Assembly: GCF_000003815.2 (NCBI RefSeq)
Contig: NC_049981.1
Location: 1,836,101 to 1,900,100, forward strand
Length of the DNA stretch: 64,000 nt
Source: Branchiostoma floridae
Lineage: Eukaryota; Chordata; Leptocardii; Amphioxiformes; Branchiostomatidae
Direction of reading: 5' to 3'
A program made the translations under genes and the position numbers. The notes under the pieces were generated by a model. It saw only the letters and a program-made list of their open reading frames with translations, was not told the origin of the DNA and searched no databases. Numbering within the stretch: the first letter of the stretch is position 1; every line of letters begins with the position of its first letter. Below, piece after piece: positions 1 through 11,309 of the stretch.

Positions 1-1390
1 TGTTTGACGACAAATTGTCAAAAGAATACTTTTTTGAGGTGACAAAAGCACAAGGCCTTTTGTGGTATCTTTCAGGACTATACACACTAAAGCAATCCTT
101 ATTATTGCATAAAGTAAAAGTAAAATTTACATAATATCTTAAGTATATAGGTATCAGATCTAAACATCTATTCACTTATCAATTTAAACATTCTCTACTG
201 AATCTGTTTGCACAATGAAAAATATCTACAAAAACACAGCATACACAAAAGTAACAAAATCATGAAAACTATCATATTTTTAGAATTGTGTAAATTGCTT
301 TATAAATACAAGCAAATGGGAGTGATCAAATCTGCATACATTTCAATAACATGACCCACCCACCCAAAGTAAACAAAAACACATGTTTAGGTTAAAGATA
401 AAGGGTGTGAAAACTGTAGTGTTGGTGGGTCCATATGTGTCACAAACCCATCAAAACTATCTCACCCAGCCCCCCTGGGGTATTCCTCATCACACAAACC
501 AGGCGACAACAAACCGAACCGGCTCACTGCTTTTCCTATTTCGTTCCCGGCTATAAATAAAACTGGGCAAAGTGCGTAACTTCCTTCCAACCAAAACGGG
601 TCACTAGACTGGAAATCTCGAATGACAAAAATATATTCTGATTTCTACAAATGTCAAGAGAATACAGAAATAAGACTTGAGTAGAAAGAAGTGTTTGCAG
701 ATGTTAGTTTTCAGCGGTAATGTTACGAGAAACGTCAAATATCAAACCAATACACGTCAGCTGACAACAGCTGGGAAGAACATCAACACGGTTTGATTGA
801 CAGATCGGGCAGACGACGTATTTTGACGCATGTAGCGGAGGGGGGGGGGGTATGAGGAACTGTATGAAGTACGTTAGAAAAATGACACGTAATTCATAAA
901 ATATCTGCGGGGTTCTCTGTGATAATGAGTCCCAGGTTGTTGAACGGAGACGGGTCGTCTATTTTAGTACAAAGCCGCTACAGTTTTAAAACCGCCCACG
1001 GTCTGTGTTCCGAATCACAACGGGACAGAAAGTGAGAAACATCGGGATTTCGACACTACCTGGGGATCCCAATTGAGGTACGGATAGGACACAGATGTAC
1101 CGGGCTAAGACGGTAGACATCCCGGGGAACAGGAGAGTCTCTAGCCGGGCGGCCCGCTGCCCAGCCCCGCACTGAACCCTCCCCCATCCCCTAGTCTAAT
1201 TTGCTTTCCACATTCCGCCGACTTCCGCGCAACAAAAACGCCAAGAATTCCCCGCGATTTCTCGCCTCACAAGACTCAAACACCCTCAGATCCACATCTC
1301 ATCCCTGCCTTAAGTCCCATTCTTCAGGTACACACCTGTCTGGTAGGGAAATCTGAACGTTTAAAGACTTTGGAGTAAAAGTTGCGGCTT
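1..1390. other. Noncoding DNA, no gene recognised
   Basis: I see no convincing coding exon. The left 600 bases are AT-rich and the region becomes GC-rich toward 900-1390. If the splice donor near 1393 is real, this is the first intron of a minus-strand gene whose body lies beyond the left edge. Confidence 0.4.
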
Positions 1391-1393
1391 ACC

Positions 1394-1480
1394 TCCCAAC
1401 TTGTCCCACCCTACTCTCTCGGCCCATGAAAACAAAAATGGCGGATTTCCCTCGTGACGTCATTTCCGCCAGGAAGTGGC
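1394..1480 (-). promoter_or_regulatory. Putative housekeeping-type promoter and first exon end
   Basis: A full CRE (TGACGTCA) lies at 1455-1462, an ETS-type AGGAAGTG at 1471-1478 and a YY1-like AAAATGGCGGA at 1435-1445. On the minus strand a strong splice donor, GGGAG|GTAAGC, falls at about 1393/1394. Together these suggest a CpG-type promoter with a short noncoding first exon read leftward. A plus-strand start is also possible, because the ATG inside the YY1-like site opens a 50-codon frame that I do not recognise. The direction is inference. Confidence 0.4.
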
Positions 1481-2332
1481 TCCAGGCAGGTCAAAGGTCG
1501 ACGGTCCGTCTGAATTTCCTGACATTTTTCACGACTTTCATAGATTTTCACGGCAAAGTAGAGAAAAGTTTGACGTTACCTTTTTGGTGAAAAGTCGCCA
1601 AAATTAATCGTTTTTTTTTTCATTGAATTTGATATGTGCCAAAAGTGTTCGTGAATTCCGACAAGAATTCCTGTCTATTGTTGAAAACTGACCAGCGGAT
1701 GATAATAATTGATATGATCACATCTAAACAACCAATTACTCTCCACAATTTCCGTTGAGTCAAGGCTGACAACAGTCGGCGCTTTATTCCTGTACTGTGC
1801 ACATGATCTGTCACAGAAACATGTATTTCCGCTAATTACGGTGTCGTTTCCCTAGCTGTCACCTGGAAACCAAGACTTTTCATACCAATTTTAACGTTGA
1901 TGATGAATAACGTTATATAAATTCCATTTGAAAAAGTCGAAGTTCATATAGGTTACACTTACGATATGGTGTAGGAAATCGTTATCAAATTCGTAAGAAT
2001 TCTAAGCGAAAAAGTAAAACCGATGAAACTTCTGACAGACGAACAGTCGAACCGTTTTGCAGCCGAATTTTATCCAAACCGCTAGGTGCGCTGGCCATGC
2101 CGCAACAACTACTACTAACGTTAACTTTAAAATGCGTCAAGGAAAGAACAATAGCACCGCCAGATGCATTGAAGTTCGCGTGGATTTAATTTCGTGATAG
2201 CAGGGAAATTGAGTGTTTGCCATTCGGCGAACTTTTATGCATTTTAATTTCAGTACTACGAACCGCCTGTCGGAAACCATAAATTTAGTACTAGTACTTA
2301 CTGGTTACTGGTTACTAGTACACATGTACTAC
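1481..2332. other. Noncoding DNA, nothing recognised
   Basis: The sequence is mixed to AT-rich, with short frames only. I see no homologous motif and no tandem repeat. Confidence 0.4.
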
Positions 2333-2745
2333 ACAAGGGTGCTATAAAAGGACAGAACAGTTCATTCTTGACTTTGACCGTGCTTGGGTGATCATCTGCC
2401 ACTGATCCAACTCTCAATTCGTAGTACAGAACTACTTTTCTAACATAGTGTTGTGTCATATTGGGAAATGAATGAAAGCGCACTCAAAGCATTTGTGTCT
2501 TGTAAGTATCCGTGTGTCTTCCCCGTCGCAACTACCTCAAATATTTCATTACAAGACTTTGGCAATGTATAGTACGTATAAGTAGCTAGAAGGAACAAAA
2601 GACAGAAGGAAAATGTTCGCGATGGTCTTAAGTTCGCGGTGCCGAAGCAGCCACCGCGAAAACCGCAAACATACGAGTAAAACCACCGCGAAAGTTTCTG
2701 CATTTACAGTATGACATATGTTCTGTCCTTTTAACTGGTGTCTTG
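2333..2745. mobile_element. Non-autonomous TIR element (MITE-like), about 410 bp
   Basis: The left end (2333-2360, containing AAAAGGACAGAACA) is the imperfect reverse complement of the right end (2719-2745, containing TGTTCTGTCCTTTT). The interior includes a GC-rich stretch at 2625-2700. Short frames inside are incidental. No transposase is present. Confidence 0.55.
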
Positions 2746-2889
2746 TGAATTCACGTAAGTCGATATAAGTAACTAACTGTAGTTTTGTAAATAAATATAG
2801 TTGACATGATGTTAAGTACTGACTGTTGTTGACTGCTGGCTGTTCATGTCATAAAAGACATTTTTCGAAATTTATACCATTGTTAGTAT

Positions 2890-3419
2890 CACCTTCGTCA
2901 AGAAGGTTATGATTACTGTATGTTTATCTGTGTGTGTATGTCTGTCTGTCTGTCTGTCAACATCATAACTTGAGCCTTGGATAGATCCTTATGATATTTG
3001 GTGAGTGAGTATGGGTAGGGAAAACGAAGACCAACGGGACCCTAAGGTACTGCAGTTGAGCTTCCGGTTTTGATCTTGATACCATATTTTCATAATCAAT
3101 GGAAAATTACTGTAATTCCATAGTGCTGAGAGTGAAGGAATTACATAGGATCTTAATACAGTATGAAGCTTCGAAGATAATTAACGATGAACATTAATAA
3201 TCAGACAGAATTGCAAATCAGGCTCATATACACATAATATTACGAGGAGATGCTACAACAGCTAGCCTTCTTTGCTAAAATAGGATTTTCATACTTTGGA
3301 CAATTTGTGCAATTTGGATAGCTTATCAGCTAAGGCAATTTCTGTAAATGAGGTCGACCTTTTTGTATATAACCAATGGGAAATACTTATGAAAGGTCAA
3401 TATCACTGGGCGAAGGTAT
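2890..3419. mobile_element. Non-autonomous element with ACCTTCG..CGAAGGT ends
   Basis: It opens with ACCTTCGTCAAGAAGGTTAT and closes with GGGCGAAGGTAT, the same end signature as the larger elements at 48155-49062 and 50734-53095. A (TGTC)n tract lies just inside the left end. It has no coding capacity. Confidence 0.5.
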
Positions 3420-4230
3420 AAAGTAATAGAATAGAATAATCAACGAGATGATTGTGGTCGCTTCAACCGGAAGAGGAAGAGGAAGGTATGAGTGGAACTC
3501 TTGTTGAAACATATCTTCGAAAGCGAAGACGTCATTTTGGCTTCGACGCTAACATTACTAGTTTTCAAGGAAGACCATGGACACAGTTTTACATACTTTA
3601 CTTATAAAGTACGTTACAACTGTAGCGGCTGCATATCACATTTACAGACGATACAGGCCAAAGCTGGTGTATTTAGTCACAAACTAAATGTAGAAGCCGG
3701 AAGATATAATAAAATTCTCCATGGCCAGAGTTTTTTTTTCTATTCTGCCTAAATGAGATCAAGATGAACTTCACTTTGTTATGAATCGTTCACAATATAA
3801 TGATAAACGCACAAAGCTGTTCACGTTTCTTCCAGCTTGTTAAAAATGTTCTACTTTCCGTTCGATAGATAATTTCAACTACATTCTGGGAGGCGATAAC
3901 CCTTACTGTGTAAAAATATGCAAATACATGTATATCAAAGACTGTTTATACCGTAAATCCAATAGTGAAAATGACACGCTAGACTCAATATGTTGTCTTA
4001 TTCATATCTCTAGATATCCATGTATGTCTGATTCATATCTTTAGATATTCATACATGTATATATGTCTGGTATATGTACTGTAAGTAGTTTATAGACCTT
4101 ACGAAAGTCGCTGTACTTTTGTTGTGTCAATAAAGATTTCTATATATAACCAGAAGGTTGTAGTCCCCACTGAGTGAGTGGAATACTGACATTCAAAAGC
4201 TATCAATAATACTGCAGAGTCACATTAAGC
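3420..4230. other. AT-rich spacer, no supported gene
   Basis: An 86-codon plus-strand frame at 3492-3752 has no recognisable domain and is probably chance. The rest is AT-rich with repeated ATATCTNTAGATAT-like words near 4005-4060. Confidence 0.35.
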
Positions 4231-4526
4231 TAAGGGCACAACCCGCCGTACGTGCAAATACGTGCCAAAACGTGGGCTATCTTTTGGGATCCGTAGTAAG
4301 TACCGCCTCCGTACGAACTCGTAGGGAATCCGACGGATGTTGGAGCACGCAGGCACGCCGTAGAACAGACAAACCTTTGTGTGCCATCGGGCAACCGTGC
4401 GTTGACGTACTCCCTCCCTGCTCTTGCCAGTCGTTCCGCACGTTTTCAGAAATACGTGGCGGACGTCGACGTGGCCTCCCAAAAAAGCGTACGGACAAAT
4501 TGCACGTACGGCGGGTTGTGCCCTTA
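4231..4526. mobile_element. MITE with perfect 27-bp terminal inverted repeats
   Basis: The first 27 bases (TAAGGGCACAACCCGCC...) are exactly repeated in reverse complement at 4500-4526. The interior is rich in CG dinucleotides and carries further imperfect inverted matches, so overlapping frames on both strands are shadows of the repeat. No transposase is encoded. The identical ends suggest recent activity. Confidence 0.8.
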
Positions 4527-5977
4527 CTTTTACTTAGAGAAGACTATCAACATATGTACAATAGACATACTACACCTCATTGTGTCTTCTGAAGTTGAAT
4601 AGCTTAGACTCTGCGCGTATATAGTACCCATGGATGTAAATATCCAGCAGCATTTTGCATTCTACTAATTACAATTGATGCGCACTAAACTTTGACTTGA
4701 CTCGACTTGTGAAACATACATGTATATCGTATACACAAGTTCAAATAGAACTTTTAAAAGCATAGTGGTGCAACTTTCTAAACGAACTTTATAACGTTAC
4801 ATACTCTTTCAAGTAATTGCCTTTTAAAGACAATACAGTGTATGTTCGGATGCCAATCTTGCTCCGTATAATAACAAAGAGTCAGAAACTTTATCTAGAT
4901 ATCTGTATTGCGTCACAGACGCACATTACCGTACGCGCGGAAAATTGTAGTAAGTTTAGTTCACCTTTATCCGAAGGGCAATCTGTAACCTATTTCCGTT
5001 GTATCTAAAAGCAGGGTAGTCAACGGACAGTGAATTTAAACTTCAATTGTGAAACTATTGCGATTGAAAACAACCGTACTTCAACTTTTGATATCTCTAA
5101 ATAAATTGTTCTTTAAAACAACAACGGATATACATTTGTATACGTTACCCAAGGATACAGGTGATCTAGCATTATACTAATCTTGCATCATAGCCACATA
5201 TACTTGTCGCTGTTAACGTTAGACGTTAGTATATAAAGACAATCTTTAGGATGCGTATATTACATCTTAGCCACACATTACTACAAATTTGCAAGCTTTA
5301 TTATACATATATGTACATTGCACCACATCAACATATGCTGATTGGCGGTTTTTTTCAACATTTACTATGTTTTCGAATTCTCTAATGCTGGAAGAGAACG
5401 TTATAAAAGCGCAGCAAAGGTCCATTTCTCAGCATTCAAAGAACCTGCTTAATGTTGAAAATCGTAAATCAGTGCCTCCGCCCCCGAAAATATACACTGG
5501 CACTAGTAGTAGTAGAAGTTTGCGAAGGAGTCTAGCATATTCTTGTATACGTGCATGTGGCGGTACGAACTTCTTGCGCTCGATGTTTGAATTCCCGGCC
5601 ATCACTGTTGTCGGTCACAATATACAGCAGTCTAAGGCAAAAGAGAGAGGAAAAGTCAGCCTTTGCCGTTATGTTCAACGGTCTCATACTTGTCTAGACG
5701 AATCAAGCTTCCAGCATGCTACCAGTCCTCCCGAACTGGAAAAGCACTTTAATGAATGTATGAAGACCTTTATTTTTGCCCAACTTGGCAAAGTGCAGGC
5801 TAGAAAGCAAAATGATATCACAAACATTATAATGCAGATTTCTCCCCAGAATAGAGTCTAGCATACTGCTAAAGTTCGGCTTCTTCTTGCTACCTTAGTG
5901 GTGAAAATAACAAGGAAAAGACAAAATCTGCAATGGACTTGGCCAATTGACATAAAATAGAATTACCGGTATAACAG
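4527..5977. other. AT-rich spacer with one unassigned frame
   Basis: A 190-codon plus-strand frame (5289-5861) is the longest here. It has no domain I know, no signal peptide and no clear splice sites, so it may be chance. The stretch at about 4950-5030 (GTTCACCTTTATCCG, then CCTATTTCCGTTGTAT) is half of the inverted-repeat element seen complete at 46114-46335. Confidence 0.3.
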
Positions 5978-6454
5978 AGACAGAGCAGGTAAATTTTATG
6001 GATGACATCAGCGCGCTCGTTAATCAAGTTTCGCCTGATTTAAAAGATATTTTTTTTTCCTCTTCGAGGATTGCCAGATAGCCCAAAATATGCAAAAATG
6101 TTGTGCTGTAGCCTAATAATCATACTTGTACAAGTAACACTAGGGAGGTAGCCATGACTGTAGTTGTAAAAGTGCCACCAAATTATATGGAAGCCATGAG
6201 TGTAGTTGCCAGCTTGGAAAGTGATACCAGTCTACCACACTAGTATCACTTTTACTACACTAGTTCACTTCTTTAATACAGGAAGAAATGCCTTGTAATT
6301 ATGATGTCACGTTTTATCACTTCAAATCTTGTTACGACATTTATGGTGTCTATTTTCAAAATTTGCTTTTTTTTACCCATCTTGTTTTTTTTTCGCGCTA
6401 TCTTATCATTTTTGCACTCTGCATAGGATGCCATCAATAAAATTTGCTGTGGCC
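5978..6454 (-). mobile_element. Harbinger-like MITE copy, diverged
   Basis: The right end reads AAATTTGCTGTGGCC followed by TAA. The left part, GTAAATTTTATGGATGACATC, matches the inner left end of the clean copy at 29234-29740. The middle shares the CAAATTTTGAAAATAGAC block in reverse complement. The left terminus has decayed. Confidence 0.6.
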
Positions 6455-6482
6455 TAATGTAAAAGTTAACATGCAAACTGAC

Positions 6483-6730
6483 CCTTGTCATCCATAGTAA
6501 CTCCCATGCTGACAGTGTTGACGGGTGTTTTGATCAATCTCTTCCAGTTCAGCACGGTCCCGACAGGGTTGCAGAACCGTGAGCTGAGCTTCTCTATGGC
6601 GGCCATCATGTACTCACTGTACAGGCCCTCTTGTTGGTCCTTCATCCCCGTGGCTTTGTCAGCAAACAGTGACGTCTTCTTACCCAGACTTCCTGTGGGG
6701 ATGGCAAGAGAGGGTCTGTATGGGGGGATC
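6483..6730 (-). CDS. Exon F of the unassigned gene
   Basis: An open minus-strand frame follows a CTTGACAG acceptor (an alternative acceptor puts the start at 6739). It ends at GACAAG G|GTCAGT in phase 1. The frame contains NPVGTVLNWKRLIKTPVNTV. I do not recognise the domain. Confidence 0.5.
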
Positions 6731-7800
6731 CTGTCAAGGCTTTAAGGTACAGTCAAGAGGACAGATAAAGGTTTATAATAGATCGACTTGTACTTGTGAA
6801 AGTCTTTAGGAACGACGACTTCAATAGATTGTTCTGTTACATTGATGGGGTGTCTGGAAAATTGGTCAACGAACACAACCGGACGTAACAGCGGCAATAA
6901 TAAGTACTAACATGGACATTAGTGACATGGTAATGGGAACAGGAAAATTGCAAGAAGTGGTAAAGAAGTTCGGCAGGAATACATGACACTTAACAAGGAC
7001 TGATTGCAGCTACGTACAAGTATACGTGTAAATAACAATAGCTTCTGAAGACCAGAATCCAGTTCATTAAGTTCATTATTTATAGAAAACATATACATTC
7101 ATTTTCATCAATCACTTCCTGTCACTCAACGGTGAACGTGACTATTACTACTTCCCACCACCCTGCGGGAACAAATTTGGACCAAGGCCAACCGGACCTG
7201 CTCATCCTGCCGTTTTCCGATTTTACCATTCACATCTTACCACTCTACAACATTCAATTAATAAGGAACAGACACCAATGGCGAACAAACCTGACGCCAA
7301 AAACAATTGTCCGTTTTTGAGGACTTGATGATGAAAAGTTGACCAAACCTGGAGAGAGCGTGTAGGACTCGTAGAAGACGATAGCGTTCTCTCTGTCGTC
7401 GATGACCCGCGGCCACCACTGCTCCACGTGCTGCGCGTACTCCCGGGCGTACATGGCCACCACGCCGGTGTGCGGGGTGCCGTACCGAGGGGACCGGGCG
7501 GGGTTCAGGTCAGGGGACTTGTTCTCCGGGTCTACAACTGCCATTTCCTGTTGGAGAGAGTTTAACTGATGTCAGTCCTTGGCTCATTCAAACGGAAATT
7601 GGTCGATGTACGAAAATTTCTGAGTGATACAGATCTCTTCAAAATGCACAATATCACAAGTGTAGAAGTTGATACAGGTTTCAATTTTAACTGTTCATAA
7701 AGTTTTTTGTATTTGTGTGTGTGTCCTATTGTGTGTGTGTCTCCTATTGTGTGTGCGTGTGTGAATGAGTGAGTGAGTGAGTGAGAGATAGTGTGTATCT

Positions 7801-7886
<86 letters not shown>

Positions 7887-10800
7887 GCGTGTGTGTGTGT
7901 AAACCTCCTTGTCCTTTTGACCGAATGCTGTAGTCATGTCCTAACGGTGATTGGTCATTGGAACGTGATGTAGACTTGTACTTGTAGACTGCAGCAAGGG
8001 AGGCTAATATTCCGCTGTATATGCACCGTTGGTGCTATGTACTACGTATACACAGCAAAGCAAATCTTCTGTACTTAACTAAATGATCAAACTTGAACTA
8101 TAATCTTGAAGGTTGAAGTACACAGTAAGCGAAACCTGATACAGTGCGATCCGCAGCCCTGCCAGTAGGAGGAAGCACGACAGCCCGATCTTAGCGTAGT
8201 TCTCCTGCATCAGTGTGCCGATCACTCCTGTGNNNNNNNNNNNNNNNNNNNNNNNNNNNNNNNNNNNNNNNNNNNNNNNNNNNNNNNNNNNNNNNNNNNN
8301 NNNNNNNNNNNNNNNNNNNNNNNNNNNNNNNNCTGAACAGAGACGATGGGCACCATAGACTTCCTGCAACCTATGATCCATTGCTTATTACTGAGTCACG
8401 TTCTCTAGAATTTCATTTGGAAAAAAAACTACTGGAAACTAACAATCCACCAACACACCAACACAACCGTCGCAATTTGGTTTGAATAATTGGCTGATTA
8501 AAAGTATAGTTGTGACGTCGTATGTTGCGTAACTGGTAGAATATTGGGCTTGGAACCTAGATGTCCCGAGTTTGATACCCGCTGTGCCCCCCCCGACGTT
8601 GTGCCCTTGGGAAATGCACTTTACACGACCTTCTTTACTCCATCCAGGTGTAAAAACGGCTACCTGACTTCGGTCGATGAGGTAAAATACTACCTTTATC
8701 TTCTGTCTGTTCTGTATGTGTTGAATAATTTACCAATTTGAGTGTAGTGTCATATTGTCATCGTCTATCCTAAAGCGAATAGAAAAAAATGGCTATCTAC
8801 ACATGTAACGTGACCCACTATTTTTTGTTAGTTGCCATTACATACATAAATGCTGGCCAATTTGAGCTTCTCATGAATAAATAAAGGTTCAAACAAACAC
8901 ACATTTTCTATCTAGCCAACAAAGGAACCATAGAAATTTGTAATACCATTTTTTGCCACTTAATACCGTTTGCACCTCAAATGCCGTATAGAAAATAAAA
9001 TTGTATTCATCATATATTGTACTATTCAAGTTACTGATAGAAATATCCTATTTAGTTATGTAGAGGGTCAAGTAGTGACCTTTTATACATGGACCAGTAT
9101 TTTTTGTACAAAGTTATCTTTTTATACTCATTACCAAATGAGAAACGAAGGTGAGTATAGATATTTTACCAGTCCATTTGAAAACTTACGATACACAAAC
9201 AACACACAGACGGACACAAACATCGCAAATTACCGAAGATGCTTTCGGTTGTATGGTCGACTATTTGTACATGCGCCAGCTATTTCGGTACCAAGTTGTG
9301 AAAACANNNNNNNNNNNNNNNNNNNNNNNNNNNNNNNNNNNNNNNNNNNNNNNNNNNNNNNNNNNNNNNNNNNNNNNNNNNNNNNNNNNNNNNNNNNNNN
9401 NNNNNNNNNNNNNNNNNNNNNNNNNNNNNNNNNNNNNNNNNNNNNNNNNNNNNNNNNNNNNNNNNNNNNNNNNNNNNNNNNNNNNNNNNNNNNNNNNNNN
9501 NNNNNNNNNNNNNNNNNNNNNNNNNNNNNNNNNNNNNNNNNNNNNNNNNNNNNNNNNNNNNNNNNNNNNNNNNNNNNNNNNNNNNNNNNNNNNNNNNNNN
9601 NNNNNNNNNNNNNNNNNNNNNNNNNNNNNNNNNNNNNNNNNNNNNNNNNNNNNNNNNNNNNNNNNNNNNNNNNNNNNNNNNNNNNNNNNNNNNNNNNNNN
9701 NNNNNNNNNNNNNNNNNNNNNNNNNNNNNNNNNNNNNNNNNNNNNNNNNNNNNNNNNNNNNNNNNNNNNNNNNNNNNNNNNNNNNNNNNNNNNNNNNNNN
9801 NNNNNNNNNNNNNNNNNNNNNNNNNNNNNNNNNNNNNNNNNNNNNNNNNNNNNNNNNNNNNNNNNNTATGTACCTGTAGAAAGTGTGTCTGTCCATGGTG
9901 ATGATAAGATGGCTGTTCACCAGCGCCCCCTAGCGAAAAACAACTTCAACATCCGTACCTGTAGATACTTATGTTGACGTTTTCTGTCCATGGTGCTGAT
10001 GGCGTGGATGTTCATCACCAGTGCCCCCTAACGAAAACAACTTCAACAACCGTACCTGTAGAAAATCATGTTGACGTTGCCTGTCCATGGTGATGATGGA
10101 GTGCTGTCCATCGGCTCCCCCTAGCGAGACTAATTTCAACATCCGTACCTGTAGATAATCGTGTAGACGTTGTCTGTCCATGGTGCTGAAGTAGTCATTG
10201 TTTAGTCCATCAGCGCCACCTAGCGAGGTTAACATCAATAGTTACCTGTAGACAATCGTGTAGACGTTGTCTGTCTACGGGACTGGTGATGTCATTGTTC
10301 GTCCACTGCGCCACTTAACGAGACATTCTATAATGACCTGTAGATGATCGTGTAGACTAGACGTCCTGCAGGTCGTGCAGAACGCCGTTCATCTGCGCCA
10401 CCTAGCGAGACTAACTCTAATTACCTGTAGATAATCATGTAGACGCTGTCTGTCCGCAAGGTTAGTGATGTCACTGTTCCTCTTGTTGACGGCGTAGTTG
10501 ATGGACAGCGCGTCCTGCAGGTCGTGCAGAACGCCGTTAATCTGGTCCAGCACGTCCTCCTTCAGCTCCTGCTGGACCACACACCTGATGTCCTCCAGGG
10601 TCGGGGACAGGGAGGCTGCGGGGAAGATCAGCTCCCACATCTCACCGAATATCACCTGGGGAATAGGATGTACGTTTCAGATAACATCTACTGTCCGTGA
10701 CTAAAGTATCTGTAGTCCAACCAAGGTATTTAGCAAAAATCTATGAATCTACATGCAACTGAGGTGAAGACGAAAGAGGTTAAAGAACTATCAAGTACCT

Positions 10801-11131
10801 AAAACGACTCAAGAAAGAACGGGACTGCAAACGATAGAGTTACCAACCCAGGATTGCGTTCTTTTCCAACTATTATAGGGAACTCTTTGTTACCAAGTAC
10901 AATAGTGGCATCTTAGTTTATCACCTGTCCAAGGGCCCCAACGACGGGTCCTTTCGGCTTCTCTTTGGGCACAGTCTTGGGACTTTCCTTGGAGCCTGTC
11001 GTGATGGCGGACTTGACTGTCTTGGGATCCACGGCTCCGTTGACCATGAGCTTGGCGAGCTCCGACGCTGCTGCCGCGGCCGGGTCCACCGCGTTCTCAT
11101 CAAACACCTGCTTAGACAACCTCTCACCCAT
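6483..11131 (-). CDS. Unassigned multi-exon gene, possible helical pore-former-like domain
   Basis: At least five coding exons read leftward. A is 11131-10925: ATG directly after an acceptor, 69 codons, Ala/Lys-rich. B is 10655-10425: 77 codons, ending DRQRLHDYLQ. D runs from the gap at 8233 to 8136: a hydrophobic helix with CFLLLAGLRIALYQ. E is 7547-7349, containing YAREYAQHVEQWW. F is about 6730-6483. Phases agree for A-B (0), at the end of D (0) and the start of E (0). E ends in phase 1 while F seems to begin in phase 2, so an exon is probably missing there. Another is probably lost in the 9307-9866 gap. The amphipathic helices weakly recall the helical N-terminal domain of delta-endotoxin-like pore-forming proteins, but this is only an impression. 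I cannot assign a function. Confidence 0.45.
7349..7547 (-). CDS. Exon E of the unassigned gene
   Basis: The acceptor is CTCTCCAACAG|GAAATGGC and the donor TCTCCAG|GTTTGG. The exon is 66 codons, phase 0 to phase 1. Third positions are GC-rich compared with the flanking introns, which supports real coding sequence. The frame contains a Tyr/Trp-rich helix, YAREYAQHVEQWWPRVID. Confidence 0.6.
7690..7905. repeat. (GT)n microsatellite
   Basis: A long TG/CA tract with interspersed GAGT repeats (core 7804-7900). Poly-Cys/Val and His/Thr frames across it are artefacts of the repeat. It lies in an intron of the unassigned minus-strand gene. Confidence 0.95.
8136..8232 (-). CDS. Exon D of the unassigned gene, truncated by an assembly gap
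   Basis: An open minus-strand frame runs from the gap edge at 8232 to the donor CTGTATCAG|GTTTCG. It ends in phase 0, which fits exon E. It encodes a hydrophobic stretch around SCFLLLAGLRIALYQ. Its 5' part is lost in the gap. Confidence 0.5.
8233..8332. other. Assembly gap (100 N)
   Basis: A run of 100 N, probably a gap of unknown size. It removes the 5' part of exon D. Confidence 0.99.
8515..8705 (+). mobile_element. tRNA-derived SINE
   Basis: The tRNA-like head reads GCGTAACTGGTAGAAT... and GAGTTTGATACCCG (A- and B-box-like). The body is TGCCCTTGGGAAATGCACTT...CACGACC...CAGGTGTAAAAACGG. The same body recurs near 22270, 22665, 24760 and 32100, so this is a dispersed family. Confidence 0.75.
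9307..9866. other. Assembly gap (560 N)
   Basis: A run of N immediately beside the donor-unit tandem array, so the array may continue into the gap. Confidence 0.99.
9867..10425 (-). repeat. Tandem array of seven exon-end plus splice-donor units
   Basis: On the minus strand the last 33-36 bases of exon B (encoding DRQRLHDYLQ) with the donor CTACAG|GT and about 50 bases of intron are repeated. Exon-end positions are 9874, 9959, 10056, 10149, 10246, 10338 and 10425, a spacing of 85-97 bases. Six donors read CAG|GTA; the one at 10338 reads CAG|GTC. Several units keep an AG just before an in-frame ATGGACAG. The 10338 unit also carries a second copy of an exon B segment (CTGCACGACCTGCAGGACG-like). 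Confidence 0.85.
10425..10655 (-). CDS. Exon B of the unassigned gene
   Basis: The acceptor is CTATTCCCCAG|GTGATATTC and the donor CTACAG|GTAATT. The exon is 77 codons, phase 0 at both ends, with GC-rich third positions. It reads as amphipathic helix (WELIFPAASL near the start, DRQRLHDYLQ at the end). This is the parent of the tandem donor array. Confidence 0.7.
10925..11131 (-). CDS. Exon A, first coding exon of the unassigned gene
   Basis: The acceptor CTGTTTCTCAG is followed directly by ATGGGTGAGAGG, and the donor is GGACAG|GTGATA. The exon is 69 codons with both borders in phase 0. The composition is Ala-rich, then Lys/Pro-rich (ESPKTVPKEKPKG). There is no signal peptide. I chose this ATG because it opens the exon and a noncoding exon with a strong donor lies upstream at 12162. 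Confidence 0.65.
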
Positions 11132-11309
11132 CTGAGAAACAGAAAGTTCATTTAGAAACTAACAAATCACAAACATTAACTTGAAAGTTTATCTGTGTTG
11201 GGAAAAGTCATTATTGAACTAGTTGAACTATAAGATCCAACACAAAAATTGGACTCGCACAAATTTTCGACTGAACAGCACCAGTCTTTGTCAAGGAATG
11301 AACAATCCA

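Noticed and set aside
4225-4602. Overlapping Arg/Cys-rich frames on both strands
   Set aside because: They lie within the MITE at 4231-4526 and reflect its inverted-repeat, CG-rich sequence.
5289-5861. 190-codon frame as a gene
   Set aside because: There is no domain, splice context or codon bias that I can see, and it lies in repeat-rich AT DNA. I left it as an unassigned frame within the spacer entry.
6483-7547. Direct splice of exon E to exon F
   Set aside because: E ends in phase 1 but F only opens in phase 2 from either acceptor, so the two cannot be joined directly without another exon or a different border.
8970-9977. Long frames across 9.0-10.0 kb
   Set aside because: Most of their length is the 560-N gap; the flanks are unrelated to each other.
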